NCBI GenBank assembly: GCA_964630905.1
Contig: CAZVWR010000004.1
Coordinates: forward strand, 43,709-107,708
Source of the DNA: JAGOEX01 sp964630905
GTDB lineage: Bacteria; UBP6; UBA1177
Length of the DNA: 64,000 nucleotides
Reading direction: 5' to 3'
Shown here: one piece after another, positions 8,190-17,500 of the stretch
Position numbering within the stretch: position 1 is the first letter of the stretch
How the letters are laid out: the number at the start of each line of letters is the position of its first letter
Notes under the pieces: generated by a model
What the model was told of the DNA's origin: nothing
Databases searched by the model: none
Seen by the model: only the letters and a program-made list of their open reading frames with translations
Position numbers and translations under genes: made by a program

Positions 8190-9341
8190 ATGAAAAGATT
8201 TCTGCTTGTTGTATTTTTTGCACTGTTTCTTCCGTTTTTTGTCAGTGCTTCAGATGAAGGAAAGGATGTTTTTTACTTTTTCTATTCATACAAATGTCCT
8301 CACTGTATTGAAGCGCATCCTTTCATTGATAAGCTCAAAACAGAATATCCGGACATAGTTTTCAAAGATCTTGAAGTTATGAAAATTCCTGAAAACAGAG
8401 AGCTTTTTAAAAAAATGATTGGAGAACTCGGAATTCAGGGCGGTGGTGTTCCGACATTTATTTTCAATGGAAAATTTGTTGTAGGTTTCCAGGCAGGACA
8501 TCACGACAGACTTATAAGACAGATGATTGATCTTAACATGTCAGATCATAAAAAGGAGAGTTGTCAGAGTGCAGACTGCAAAGAGTGCAAGGAAAATATG
8601 ATAGATGTTCCGATACTTGGAAAGATCGATGCTAAAATGGTCTCTTTGCCGAGTTTTACTTTCATAATCGGACTTCTTGACGGCATAAATCCATGTGCAA
8701 TGTGGGTTCTTATGTTCCTTCTCACCCTTCTTGTCAACGCAAAAAGCAGAAAAAAACTGATAATGGTCGGAACAGTTTTCGTTGTTTCATCCGCGGTGGT
8801 ATATTTTCTGTTCATGACCGCATGGCTCAACATTTTCACTTTCATGGGGGTAAGTCAGTATATTACGATAGCACTCGGAATTCTTGCACTTTTAATGGGA
8901 CTTATCAACATAAAGGAGTTTTTCTTCTTTAAAAAAGGGATCAGCCTGATGATACCTGAAAAAGCAAAACCCAAGCTTTTTGAGAAAATGAGAAAGATAA
9001 TGAATAACAGCAGTTTTGCAGTTTCTCTTTTCGGTACTATCGCACTTGCATTTTTTGTAAATCTCATTGAACTTGGATGCACGATCGGACTTCCGGCAAT
9101 TTATACGAGAGTCCTTTCAGTTCAGCAGATAAGCACATCGGTAAAATATTTCTACATGGCTCTCTACAATGCTTATTATGTCATTCCTCTTGCAGTTATT
9201 GTCGCTCTTTTCGTTTTCACGATGGGCAAATACAGATTTGAGGAAAAACACGCAAAAGTGCTTAAACTGGTAAGCGGAATATTGATGATAACACTTGGAG
9301 CGATACTTGTTTTCAAACCCGATCTTCTTGTTTTCGCGTAG
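8190..9341 (+). CDS. Thioredoxin-like domain fused to CcdA/DsbD-like membrane domain
   Basis: A probable envelope thiol-disulfide exchange protein of 383 residues. I choose the ATG at 8190 because GGAG lies 8 bases before it and a clean signal peptide follows; the upstream in-frame ATG at 8118 adds 24 unlikely residues. After the signal peptide comes a thioredoxin/glutaredoxin-like domain with the active site KCPHC near residue 35 and a cis-Pro stretch GGGVPTFIFNGK. A Cys-rich hinge (CQSADCKECKE) follows. The C-terminal half has about six helices beginning LDGINPCAMWVLMF, the NPC motif of CcdA/DsbD proteins, with a second Cys in ELGCTIGLP. It probably carries electrons across the inner membrane. 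Its partner is unknown. Confidence 0.82.
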   Translation: MKRFLLVVFFALFLPFFVSASDEGKDVFYFFYSYKCPHCIEAHPFIDKLKTEYPDIVFKDLEVMKIPENRELFKKMIGELGIQGGGVPTFIFNGKFVVGFQAGHHDRLIRQMIDLNMSDHKKESCQSADCKECKENMIDVPILGKIDAKMVSLPSFTFIIGLLDGINPCAMWVLMFLLTLLVNAKSRKKLIMVGTVFVVSSAVVYFLFMTAWLNIFTFMGVSQYITIALGILALLMGLINIKEFFFFKKGISLMIPEKAKPKLFEKMRKIMNNSSFAVSLFGTIALAFFVNLIELGCTIGLPAIYTRVLSVQQISTSVKYFYMALYNAYYVIPLAVIVALFVFTMGKYRFEEKHAKVLKLVSGILMITLGAILVFKPDLLVFA

Positions 9342-9344
9342 GAA

Positions 9345-10166
9345 CTAAGAAAGTTTTTTAAATATCTTTTCACCGATCTTTTCAAATTCGATTCCGGCTG
9401 GTGTTTTCCCGTAAACATTTACAAAAAATCTTCCTTTATCTCCGCATTCGCTTACTAAAGGTTCGATCGGGATCTCGCCTAATATTTCTGTGTTATGATC
9501 CTCTGCCATTTTTGCAATGCCGCCCTGTTTGAATATGTAGCTTTTTTCACCGCATTTTGGGCAGACGAAGTGGCTCATGTTGACGACTATTCCAAGGTTT
9601 TTAAATCCAAGTCCGCTTGCAAATGAAAGTGATTTTCTGACATCGCTGATTGAAACTTCCTGAGGAGTTGTGACTATCAATGCATTTGCTTTATCTTTAA
9701 GGAACTGTGCAACAGTAAGCGGCTCATCACCTGTTCCGGGAGGGGAGTCAATGATAAGATAATCGAGTTCACCCCACTCAACATCGCAGAAAAACTGTTT
9801 TATAGCACTAACCTTCATCGGTCCTCTCCAGATGACGGGCGAGTCAATGGATTCAAGTGCAAGCCCGATGCTGACAGCGTGAAAAGTGTCTGAAATTCTT
9901 ACCGGTTTTATTTTTCCCGATTCATCTGATCCCAGTTTTTTTCCTTCAATTCCAAGAAGTTTCGGAATGCTCGGACCGTGAAAATCCACATCCATAATGC
10001 CGACATTTTTTCCCTGCATTGCAAAATAATATGCAAGATTCACAGCGACACTGCTTTTGCCGACACCACCCTTTCCGCTCATGACAACGATAATGTTTCT
10101 GATCTTTGAAACAGTTTCATTAAACCGTTTCTCCTCTTCCTCATTCGTAAAAAGTGAAAATGCCAT
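9345..10166 (-). CDS. mrp: Mrp/NBP35 family P-loop ATPase (iron-sulfur cluster carrier)
   Basis: A 273-residue cytoplasmic ATPase of the Mrp/ApbC/NBP35 family, which carries and delivers iron-sulfur clusters. The deviant Walker A SGKGGVGKSS is near residue 35, followed by IMDVDFHGPSIPKLLG and the switch region LIIDSPPGTGDEPL. VCPKCGEKS near residue 205 supplies the CxxC that binds the bridging cluster in the homodimer. The first 25 residues are short and lack the DUF59 domain found in some Mrp proteins. The gene converges with the thioredoxin-CcdA gene, with 3 bases between the stops. A ribosome site (AGGTTTT region) precedes the ATG at 10166. Confidence 0.93.
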   Translation of the reverse strand: MAFSLFTNEEEEKRFNETVSKIRNIIVVMSGKGGVGKSSVAVNLAYYFAMQGKNVGIMDVDFHGPSIPKLLGIEGKKLGSDESGKIKPVRISDTFHAVSIGLALESIDSPVIWRGPMKVSAIKQFFCDVEWGELDYLIIDSPPGTGDEPLTVAQFLKDKANALIVTTPQEVSISDVRKSLSFASGLGFKNLGIVVNMSHFVCPKCGEKSYIFKQGGIAKMAEDHNTEILGEIPIEPLVSECGDKGRFFVNVYGKTPAGIEFEKIGEKIFKKLS

Positions 10167-10251
10167 ATCTTAAAACCTCCAAGTAAAAAGAAAAAATCCA
10201 CACAGAGACAATAGTCCCCAAAATCTTTTTTTCAAGAGGATAACAGATTCA

Positions 10252-10278
10252 TTGACATAAAATCAATAAAAATATAAA
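10252..10278 (+). promoter_or_regulatory. Promoter of the ABC/DUF3299 operon
   Basis: TTGACA at 10252-10257 and TATAAA at 10273-10278, separated by 15 bases. An inverted repeat ATTGA-N7-TCAAT (10251-10267) overlaps the -35 box and could be an operator. The site lies about 40 bases before the ATPase start, in the divergent region shared with mrp. The spacer is two bases shorter than the usual 17. I did not find a convincing Zur box. Confidence 0.5.
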
Positions 10279-10318
10279 GTCCGGAGTTTTAAATTCTGTT
10301 TGATAGTTTGGAGAGATG

Positions 10319-10987
10319 ATGGATGTTATTTTAAAAAACATTTCAAAGGGTTACAAAAACGCAACTGGTGAGAGTTTTGCCGTTATTAAAGATCTTAACC
10401 TTGAGCTTAAAAGCGGAGCGGTGCTTCGTCTTAAAGGGGCAAGCGGAAGTGGAAAGACCACACTTATGAACATTGTTTCAGGTCTTATTCTTCCTGACAG
10501 CGGAACGGTCAAGGCGGGTGATTTTGAAATAACCGCAATGAGCGAAACCGGAAGAGACAGGTTCAGAGCTGAAAATACCGGTTATATTTTCCAGACATTC
10601 AATCTTCTAAGCCCTTTTTCTGTCATTGAAAATGTTTATGCACCTCTCGCTTTTGCAGGGGAACTCCCTGAAAAATTTGAAGAAAAAGCGATTGCTGTTT
10701 TGAATGAGGTGGGACTTGCCGGTCTTGAAAAAAGGAAGATCTACCATCTTTCGGTGGGGCAGAGGCAGAGGGTTTGTGTTGCAAGGGTTCTTTTTTCAAA
10801 CCCCCGGATCATTCTTGCCGATGAACCGACCGCATCTTTGGACACAGAAAGTGCAAAAACGGTTTACAGATCGATCGAAAAGTGCAGAAATAACGGCTCG
10901 ACAATAATTTTCGCCTCACATGACAGGATATTTGATGACTTTAACAGCGACATGGTATTCGATCTTGAAACAGGGAGGGTGTCATGA
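10319..10987 (+). CDS. ABC transporter ATP-binding protein (MacB/LolD type)
   Basis: Cytoplasmic ATPase of a MacB-type exporter or mechanotransmission complex. Walker A GASGSGKTT, Q-loop YIFQTFNLL, signature LSVGQRQRV and Walker B IILADEPTASLD are all intact, so it should hydrolyse ATP. The ATG at 10319 is preferred over the one at 10316 because GGAGAG abuts the earlier codon. The gene overlaps the permease gene by 4 bases (ATGA). Together with the permease and a DUF3299 protein it matches the layout of the Zur-controlled PA4064-PA4066 genes of Pseudomonas aeruginosa, suggesting a role in zinc limitation. That functional link is from known context, not from this protein alone. Confidence 0.9.
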   Translation: MDVILKNISKGYKNATGESFAVIKDLNLELKSGAVLRLKGASGSGKTTLMNIVSGLILPDSGTVKAGDFEITAMSETGRDRFRAENTGYIFQTFNLLSPFSVIENVYAPLAFAGELPEKFEEKAIAVLNEVGLAGLEKRKIYHLSVGQRQRVCVARVLFSNPRIILADEPTASLDTESAKTVYRSIEKCRNNGSTIIFASHDRIFDDFNSDMVFDLETGRVS

Positions 10988-12273
10988 GGGCGGCATTTAT
11001 TTTAAAAGCAGTTATGCACAATATGAAACACAGATGCTCTGCTGTGGTTATCTCAATAATTTCAATAGCTTGTGCATTCGCTTTTTTAAGTGCTATCGGG
11101 AATGTGACTTTCGGACTGGCTACAACGGCCGTAAACAGTTCTCTGAGTTTTCCGCTTGTTATCGGACCTGAGGGATCAAGCGACACCCAGCTTGTAATGT
11201 CAACGGTTTTTAATATCGATAAACCGAAAGGAACACTTGAATATTCAGTTTTTGAAGAATTGATCAAAGATAAAAGGGTCGCATCAGCATTTCCTGTTGC
11301 AAGGGCTGACAGTTACATGGGGATTCCCATAACAGGGGTGACCTCTGATTTTATTAAGGAAAAAAGCAACGGATTCATAAAGTTGAAAGAAGGTTTTGTT
11401 TCTGACGATATTTTTCCTGAATCTGACCTTCACAGAGCTGTTATCGGTTTTAAAATAGCCGAAAGATACGGACTCACAATTGACGATAAGTTTGTTGGCA
11501 GTCACGGACATGTGGGTGATGAAAATGCTCACGGTCATGATGATTTTCAATATTTCGTTGCAGGAATAATGAATCCTGTTAACGGACCGGAAGATTTTTC
11601 TATTTATGTCAATTTAAGAGCAGTCTGGAAAATTCATGAGAAGGGAGATGAACACGACGATCACAATGCAGATAATGAACACCATGAACACCACGAAGGG
11701 TGTGATCACGGCACTGATGGCGAAGCCCATGAAACGCTTTCTGCGATTCTTGTGAAAACTGTAAATCCGGTCGCTACGAGCGAACTTGAAAGGGAATATT
11801 CATCAAGAAGCGGAACAAGTGCAACGGATGTGGCAAAAACAGTCAGAAGGGTTGTCCAGTATATGAACAAAGCCGAAACAGCGGCAGGATTTTTCAGTTA
11901 CGGAACATTATTGATCGTTCTTGCAATGGTTTTTGTAACAATGGTCATGGCAATAAATGAAAGAAAGAAAGAGATGGCCATGATGAGAACTTTGGGAATA
12001 GGCAAACTCCCGATTTCATTGACTGTAATGATCGAATCAATGATAATTACAGTTGCCGGTGTTCTTGCCGGTGTTGTTCTCGGTCATTTTGTTTTATGGT
12101 ATTTAAAACCACTTATAGATTTCAATCTCGGAATAAGTCTCGAACCGTTTTTTGTCACAAAAGTTGAAATACAGGGAATATTGATTACTCTGATGTCCGG
12201 TCAGATCATTTCAATTATTGCAATGCTCCGGATTTATAACATGAACCTTGTGGAAGAGGTAGCCAGAGACTGA
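10984..12273 (+). CDS. FtsX/MacB-like ABC permease with histidine-rich periplasmic segment
   Basis: A 429-residue inner-membrane permease. One helix lies near the N-terminus (residues about 18-40), a large periplasmic domain follows, and three FtsX-type helices lie between about 305 and 425. The C-terminal INERKKEMAMMRTLGIGK is characteristic of MacB/FtsX permeases. The periplasmic domain carries two His/Asp clusters. A short one (SHGHVGDENAHGHDD) lies near residue 177, and a long one at about 217-250 holds nine His in some 33 residues plus a Cys. Such loops commonly bind zinc or other transition metals. It overlaps the ATPase by 4 bases and is followed one base later by the DUF3299 gene. It is likely part of a metal-responsive envelope complex. 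Confidence 0.9.
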   Translation: MRAAFILKAVMHNMKHRCSAVVISIISIACAFAFLSAIGNVTFGLATTAVNSSLSFPLVIGPEGSSDTQLVMSTVFNIDKPKGTLEYSVFEELIKDKRVASAFPVARADSYMGIPITGVTSDFIKEKSNGFIKLKEGFVSDDIFPESDLHRAVIGFKIAERYGLTIDDKFVGSHGHVGDENAHGHDDFQYFVAGIMNPVNGPEDFSIYVNLRAVWKIHEKGDEHDDHNADNEHHEHHEGCDHGTDGEAHETLSAILVKTVNPVATSELEREYSSRSGTSATDVAKTVRRVVQYMNKAETAAGFFSYGTLLIVLAMVFVTMVMAINERKKEMAMMRTLGIGKLPISLTVMIESMIITVAGVLAGVVLGHFVLWYLKPLIDFNLGISLEPFFVTKVEIQGILITLMSGQIISIIAMLRIYNMNLVEEVARD

Positions 12274-12274
12274 T

Positions 12275-13108
12275 ATGTCAAGGAAAAAGAACATTTTTAT
12301 TGCTTTAGCTGTGATATTATCTGCATTGATAGTCACAGCTATCTATGAAATGAGGCCCGAACGAGATCTTTCTGAAAAACTTCTTCCGAAAGAATATCAG
12401 GGTAGAGATGCCATCACCGGGCTTGGTGATATTTCTTCAAGCAGACCGGTTGAGAAAGTTGAAGGTGGTGAGAAGGTTGAGAATGTTGAGAAAGTTGAGA
12501 ACGTTGAGAAAGTTGAAAATGTTGAGAAGGTTGAGGGAAAACTTCCTGCAGCCGAAAAGTTCAAAAAAGCGAACGAATCAATTTCCGACAGCTTTAAGAA
12601 GCACGGCACGGATGTGGTTCTTAAGCCAGTGGACAAACTTGTGGAAAAAGAAAAATATCACGGGAAATATACTCTGAACGAACCCGATTTTTCAAATCTG
12701 CATCCCCTTAATTATCAGGGACTTAAAAAGGTTTATACATATTTCAGGTTGAAAGAATCAATGCCGGAAGTGGTAGTGAACAAACTGAATGGAGCTGCTG
12801 TTGTAATGACAGGTGCTGTAATGCCTGTCGATAAAATTCCCGAAGACGGCAATTTTACGGCTTTCTGGCTTTCAAACCCGTCAATAGTTCTTGCCGGATG
12901 TGTTTTTTGCAACCCGCCCACACTTGCTGATATAGTTTATGTTTATAAAGACAGCGGCGAGAAACCCTTCAAATTTGAAAGGGAAAAGCTTTTTAAGCAG
13001 GTAGTTCTGGTAAGAGTTACCGGACGGTTATTTTTCGGCCCTGAAACAATAAAAGACCAGATATTTCTTTTCAGCATTCTTGCAACCGATGTGGAGATAC
13101 TGAATTGA
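12275..13108 (+). CDS. DUF3299 family protein with VEKVEN repeat linker
   Basis: A 277-residue protein with an N-terminal membrane anchor or uncleaved signal (residues about 6-24), so it is probably periplasmic. Residues about 58-90 are a low-complexity VEKVEN repeat linker. The C-terminal 115 residues match the DUF3299 pattern. Visible there are KLNGAAVVMTGAVMPVDK, then a metal-site-like AGCVFCNPP stretch, DIVYVYKD and the closing VTGRLFFG. DUF3299 proteins occur in Zur-regulated operons with a MacB-like ABC pair, as seen here. Its biochemical function is not known. The gene starts one base after the permease stop, so it is clearly in the same operon. Confidence 0.82.
   Translation: MSRKKNIFIALAVILSALIVTAIYEMRPERDLSEKLLPKEYQGRDAITGLGDISSSRPVEKVEGGEKVENVEKVENVEKVENVEKVEGKLPAAEKFKKANESISDSFKKHGTDVVLKPVDKLVEKEKYHGKYTLNEPDFSNLHPLNYQGLKKVYTYFRLKESMPEVVVNKLNGAAVVMTGAVMPVDKIPEDGNFTAFWLSNPSIVLAGCVFCNPPTLADIVYVYKDSGEKPFKFEREKLFKQVVLVRVTGRLFFGPETIKDQIFLFSILATDVEILN
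12449..12537 (+). repeat. Tandem 9/18-bp coding repeat (VEKVEN)
   Basis: About ten copies of a 9-base unit of the form GTTGAGAAN/GTTGARAAY, alternating Lys and Asn codons, inside the DUF3299 gene. It encodes a flexible charged spacer between the membrane anchor and the domain. The near-identical units could change number by slippage; every change of 9 bases keeps the frame. Confidence 0.85.
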
Positions 13109-13204
13109 TAGGACTCCTGTGCAACTTATTGATATTAAAGAATAAAAAAGTTTGGAAGATGTCTTGCTAAATTGTGTGTGTGAGAAAAATGTTCATTTAA
13201 ACAT

Positions 13205-13233
13205 TTGACTTTTAGAGGTGTATTTACTATTTT
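13205..13233 (+). promoter_or_regulatory. Sigma-70-like promoter of the 13289-20063 gene pair
   Basis: TTGACT (13205-13210), a 17-base spacer and TATTTT (13228-13233), about 55 bases before the TTG start of the outer-membrane barrel gene. It is the only good hexamer pair in the 180-base gap after the DUF3299 gene. Confidence 0.5.
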
Positions 13234-13288
13234 GGCAGGCGCTTCAAGGAGAACGGTTTGAGAAACTTATTCATAAATGGAGGAGACA

Positions 13289-14545
13289 TTGAAAGTATTT
13301 AAGATTTACTTTCTCTCTCTGCTGCTTATTTTCGCTTTCCCGGTTTTAGCTCAGGAGAATGCCGGTGAAGGTGAGACAGAGCCTGAAAAATCAGTTTCGG
13401 AAGATACTGAGGATGATGTAGAGGAAGAAGAGGGTGAAGCAGAGAGCAAGGAAGAAAAACCTGCCGAAGCGAAACCTGAAGAGGTAAAGCCTGAAGAGGT
13501 AAAGCCTGCCGAAGTTAAGCCGGAACCCGTTGCGGAAACACCTGTGGCAACTCCGGAAGTAAGAGAAGAACCCAAGGTGGCAGTTAAAATCGAAGGCGAA
13601 CCTGAAGGTGAAAAAGGTAAAGATGATGGTAAAGAAAAAGAGAACAAAAAGTTCAACATCAGCATCATCAACGGTTTTTCACATGGGTTCGCAAAGGAAA
13701 GAAAATCTTTTTCCTATAATCTTACACTGGGAGCATCATATATGTTTCCGTGGCAGATAGCTTTTTCTGCGGATGTAGGTCTTAACGCTCTTTACAGATA
13801 CGATCTTGATAATTCTATCCCGACAGAAGGCGGGTATGCAACTGATGAAAAGATCGATTCAGGGGTATTTGACGGCACTCCGTTGAATCTGGGTCTTTCA
13901 AAAGCATTTCCTGTTGTATGGAATATAGGTGGAAATCTTGGCATCAGCGCAGGTCTTCCATTTACATCAACTGAGCTCTGGGAGCAGTATAAGATTTACA
14001 CTATGCTTACAGCAAGTCTCGGTTTTGCAAGACCCTTTAAAGTCGGAAAAGAAACTTCTGTTGTTCCGGCATTTAACTTTTCTTACACAAAAACATTTGC
14101 TAAATATGACTATGATACAGACCCTTATCAGAACACGATATCAAGCCCGATCAACGAACACACTTTTGTTCTGGGTTTGAATCTTTCTCTTGCTTACAAG
14201 GGGCTTAAGCTTGCCGTGAACGGTGGATATGTTATCTCGAGAAATTATTCAGTAACTTCAATGCCTGAAGATTGGTACGGTGACGGCGATCATCGTAAAC
14301 AAGGAACTGTTTATCAGGATTGGAGTTATATTTTCAGTTTCGGAGCATCAATTTCATATTCTATTAAGGAATGGAGTTTCGGACTTGGCGTAAGAACCAA
14401 TGCTCCGGAATATGACAGCGGCAACTATGTGGGATTTCCGACGGTTGCAGGTGATCCAGCGGTTGACAACGGATCGGCGAACTACCCGTTCAAACCGAAA
14501 TATACAAGAGTTTTTGCTAATATTGGCTATTCATACAGTTTCTAA
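13289..14545 (+). CDS. Outer-membrane beta-barrel protein with acidic Pro/Glu/Lys-rich N-terminal linker
   Basis: An exported protein of 418 residues. I choose TTG at 13289: GGAGGAG lies 3 bases before it and the product begins with a clean signal peptide ending VLAQE. An in-frame ATG at 13277 has no ribosome site. After the signal come about 100 residues rich in Glu, Lys and Pro with AEAKPEEVKPEEVKPAEVKP-type repeats, probably a periplasmic or peptidoglycan-spanning spacer. The rest consists of alternating hydrophobic strands and ends in GYSYSF, the terminal Phe expected of a BAM substrate. The metzincin lipoprotein follows 16 bases later, so the two may act together. I do not recognise a specific family. 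Confidence 0.78.
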   Translation: MKVFKIYFLSLLLIFAFPVLAQENAGEGETEPEKSVSEDTEDDVEEEEGEAESKEEKPAEAKPEEVKPEEVKPAEVKPEPVAETPVATPEVREEPKVAVKIEGEPEGEKGKDDGKEKENKKFNISIINGFSHGFAKERKSFSYNLTLGASYMFPWQIAFSADVGLNALYRYDLDNSIPTEGGYATDEKIDSGVFDGTPLNLGLSKAFPVVWNIGGNLGISAGLPFTSTELWEQYKIYTMLTASLGFARPFKVGKETSVVPAFNFSYTKTFAKYDYDTDPYQNTISSPINEHTFVLGLNLSLAYKGLKLAVNGGYVISRNYSVTSMPEDWYGDGDHRKQGTVYQDWSYIFSFGASISYSIKEWSFGLGVRTNAPEYDSGNYVGFPTVAGDPAVDNGSANYPFKPKYTRVFANIGYSYSF

Positions 14546-14561
14546 TTAAGGAGGTTTTATT

Positions 14562-17500
14562 ATGAACTGGATTAAAAGAGCATTTTCACTGCTTGTAGCT
14601 CTTGTTGTTGTAATGATAGCGGTATCATGTACAACTGAAAGAGATGCAGTGGACAAATCACCTGAACTTTCTCTGGACAAGAGGTTGTTCGAAGGAGAAT
14701 TTTTTCTCCGTCAGACCGTTTTTGATCTCCCGTATATTGCTGATTATGCGTTTATCGGTGAGTCGAATGACGGTAAAATAATTAAGTGGAAAATTACCGA
14801 AAACTGGCTTGTTGCTTACAGTATCTGGGACAAATTGTCTGTTGTTGATACTAACGAAACAGTTGATGTAAACGAAACACCCGTCTATGCGTATCCTATC
14901 GCTATGCATTATGACATTGTTCCAAGTGAGAATCCGACAACAGGAGAAGCGCTCCCTGTTCTTTCTATTAACATGGACAGACCGTGGAATGAAAGGCGCT
15001 ATTTTCAGCTTGCAACAAATACAAGAAGCGGTGTAAACAACTATGAACTTAAGTACATGGCGATGACACAGGAATGGGACGGTCCTTTTTACAGAGCCGG
15101 TCTTACTACTGGAACAGATTGGGAATTCTATTCTCATGACGGTACTTTTATTGCACCGAAGAAATATCGTGAATATACAGCTATTGCTGATGACAAAGAA
15201 AGATTCAATAAAGAAGTTGAATGGTTCCAGTTCTACTCTACTGAATATTTTCAGCCTGTTAATAACTGGGACAGCATTTACACAATGGAAGATGTTGAAG
15301 AATTTATTGGAAACGAACCGGCAACAATTAAGTATAGATTCGTTTTCACAAAAGTGAACAGAGATGTTGTTGGAAAAAGAGACTATGATCTCGCAACAAA
15401 AAGTTATTTGTGGAAAAATGGTTCCAAAGATAACGGTTTCAGACCTCTTGAATTCAGAGATGAGCTTTTCCGTGAATATGGTTTTTTCACAAATACTTTC
15501 AGAGGTTACGACAACTATCACGGATACAAGATGGACAATGTCCATATTTTTGCAAATTACTGGAATATGGCTTGGGCCAACGAGAAGAAAGAGTGGAATT
15601 TCAAGTGTGGAGCAGGTGAAGTCTATGCTGATTGTCTTAAAAAGGTTAAATATCAGCAGAAAATAGTTTTTGTTTCATCACCGAAAACGCCACTTAGAAT
15701 GATCCCTATAAACTGTGCAATTACAAAGGATTATAACCACGCAATGCTTGCTTCAAGGTATGCGGCAATGAATCCGGGAAGTGATACCCGTCAGTTTGAA
15801 AAATGGTATGTAGATAATTATGATAAGGACTTCTTTACTGAAATTAATGGTCAAAAAGTCCGTGATCAGTACTGGTATCTTGGAAATCTGCCGGAAGATT
15901 GGGAAGAAAAATGTTTTGTTCCTGATGAATATGCTTGGATTCAGAGATGGGATGGTTCATTCATTGATGAAAATGCGGATGGTACCGTTGATTCAGATGT
16001 GGAAAAAATCCTTGAAGAATATAAAAATGATTTGGTTGTAATGGTAAAAAATCATGTTGAAGCGTATATTCCTGCAAGAGACGGAAAATCACTTTACGGT
16101 TTTGAAAACTATTATAATTTGTCAAACACAAGTCGTGAAAATGCGGCAAAAATCTGTGTAGAACCTGAAGAAGTTGCGAAATATAGAGAAGATGTTGCTA
16201 TGCAGTTCTCAACATGTATCACTAATGATGAAGGAATGACTTCACTTTATGTTGATGAGGCTGGAAGAGCAGAGTGGAGAGGAGATCGCTGGAGTTGTAA
16301 AGTATATGCTGAAGACGATGCCTGCCCGGAAGGGACAGTAGAAGCAAAAGCGGCATGTGTTCTTAACGAAGAAAGATCATGTGAAGTTGAAGATGGAGTT
16401 CCGGCACTCCGTTATAAATATGACAACGGTAATCCGAAAGCCGCTCTTATTAACTGGGTTGAAAAACCCACAGAATACGGAATCCTCGGTGTTGCACAGT
16501 GGAATGTTAATCCGGAAACCGGAATGTCTATGGGTGCTGGTGCAAATATTGCAGGATCTGTTCTTGCATGGGCAACAGAAAGAGCCGTGGAAATGGCAAG
16601 AATGGTTATTTCAAAGGATGATCCTGCGGCTTGGGATTTCGAAGATCTTCTTAATCCTGATTATGCTCAATATCCTGAGGTTGCATGGAACAATAAACCT
16701 TCAACAATTGAGCCGAAATCTCTTACAGGAAGCAAAAGACTCGAGAATTCGTTTAGTATGATTAACAAACCTTCCGCTAAATTAAACGCAAAGCTTCCTG
16801 TTGCATTCCAGCAGAATGTTTTTGATGAAATACAGGAAAAATTTGATTCAAAAACGAAGATGCAAGACAGATTCGATTTTGCAGATATAAAAGATTCTAA
16901 ATGGGAAAATGATATGGTTCCTTATTCCATTAAAAAATCACTTTTCCCATGGGCTGATCCCGCAATGAATCCTACATATTCTGACGCTGAGAAAGAGATA
17001 ATGCAGCCTTGGTTCGGCGGCCCAGAAATGATGAATGCGGCACTTTTAAGATTTACCGATGCAAGAGCTCGCGACTTTGATTATGATGAAAGCTTTATGG
17101 ATGGAACAATAGTCAACTTCATAAAGGCAAAACAGCTTGAGCTTCGTGGAAAGATTACAGACTGGAACAAGCCAAGTGGGCAGGATAAGTACGAACAGGC
17201 ACTTATTTATTCAATTTATGATGAACTTGAAAAATTGATGTATAAAGGTGTTGCTCAGCATGAAATGGGTCATGTAGTTGGTCTTAGACACAATTTTGCA
17301 GGTTCCACAGATAAGAATAATTATATAGATGGATTTTTCAGAACTGAAAACTATCCGGCACTTGAACAGGAAATTGAAGAGCATGTAAGAACAAGGGTAG
17401 CTGAGTCTGTTAATTCAGATGATCTGAAAACTATTGGTGATGAAGTATGGAGAATAAAAAGAAGATTTGAATCCGGAATGGGTTATTACATGTATAATTC

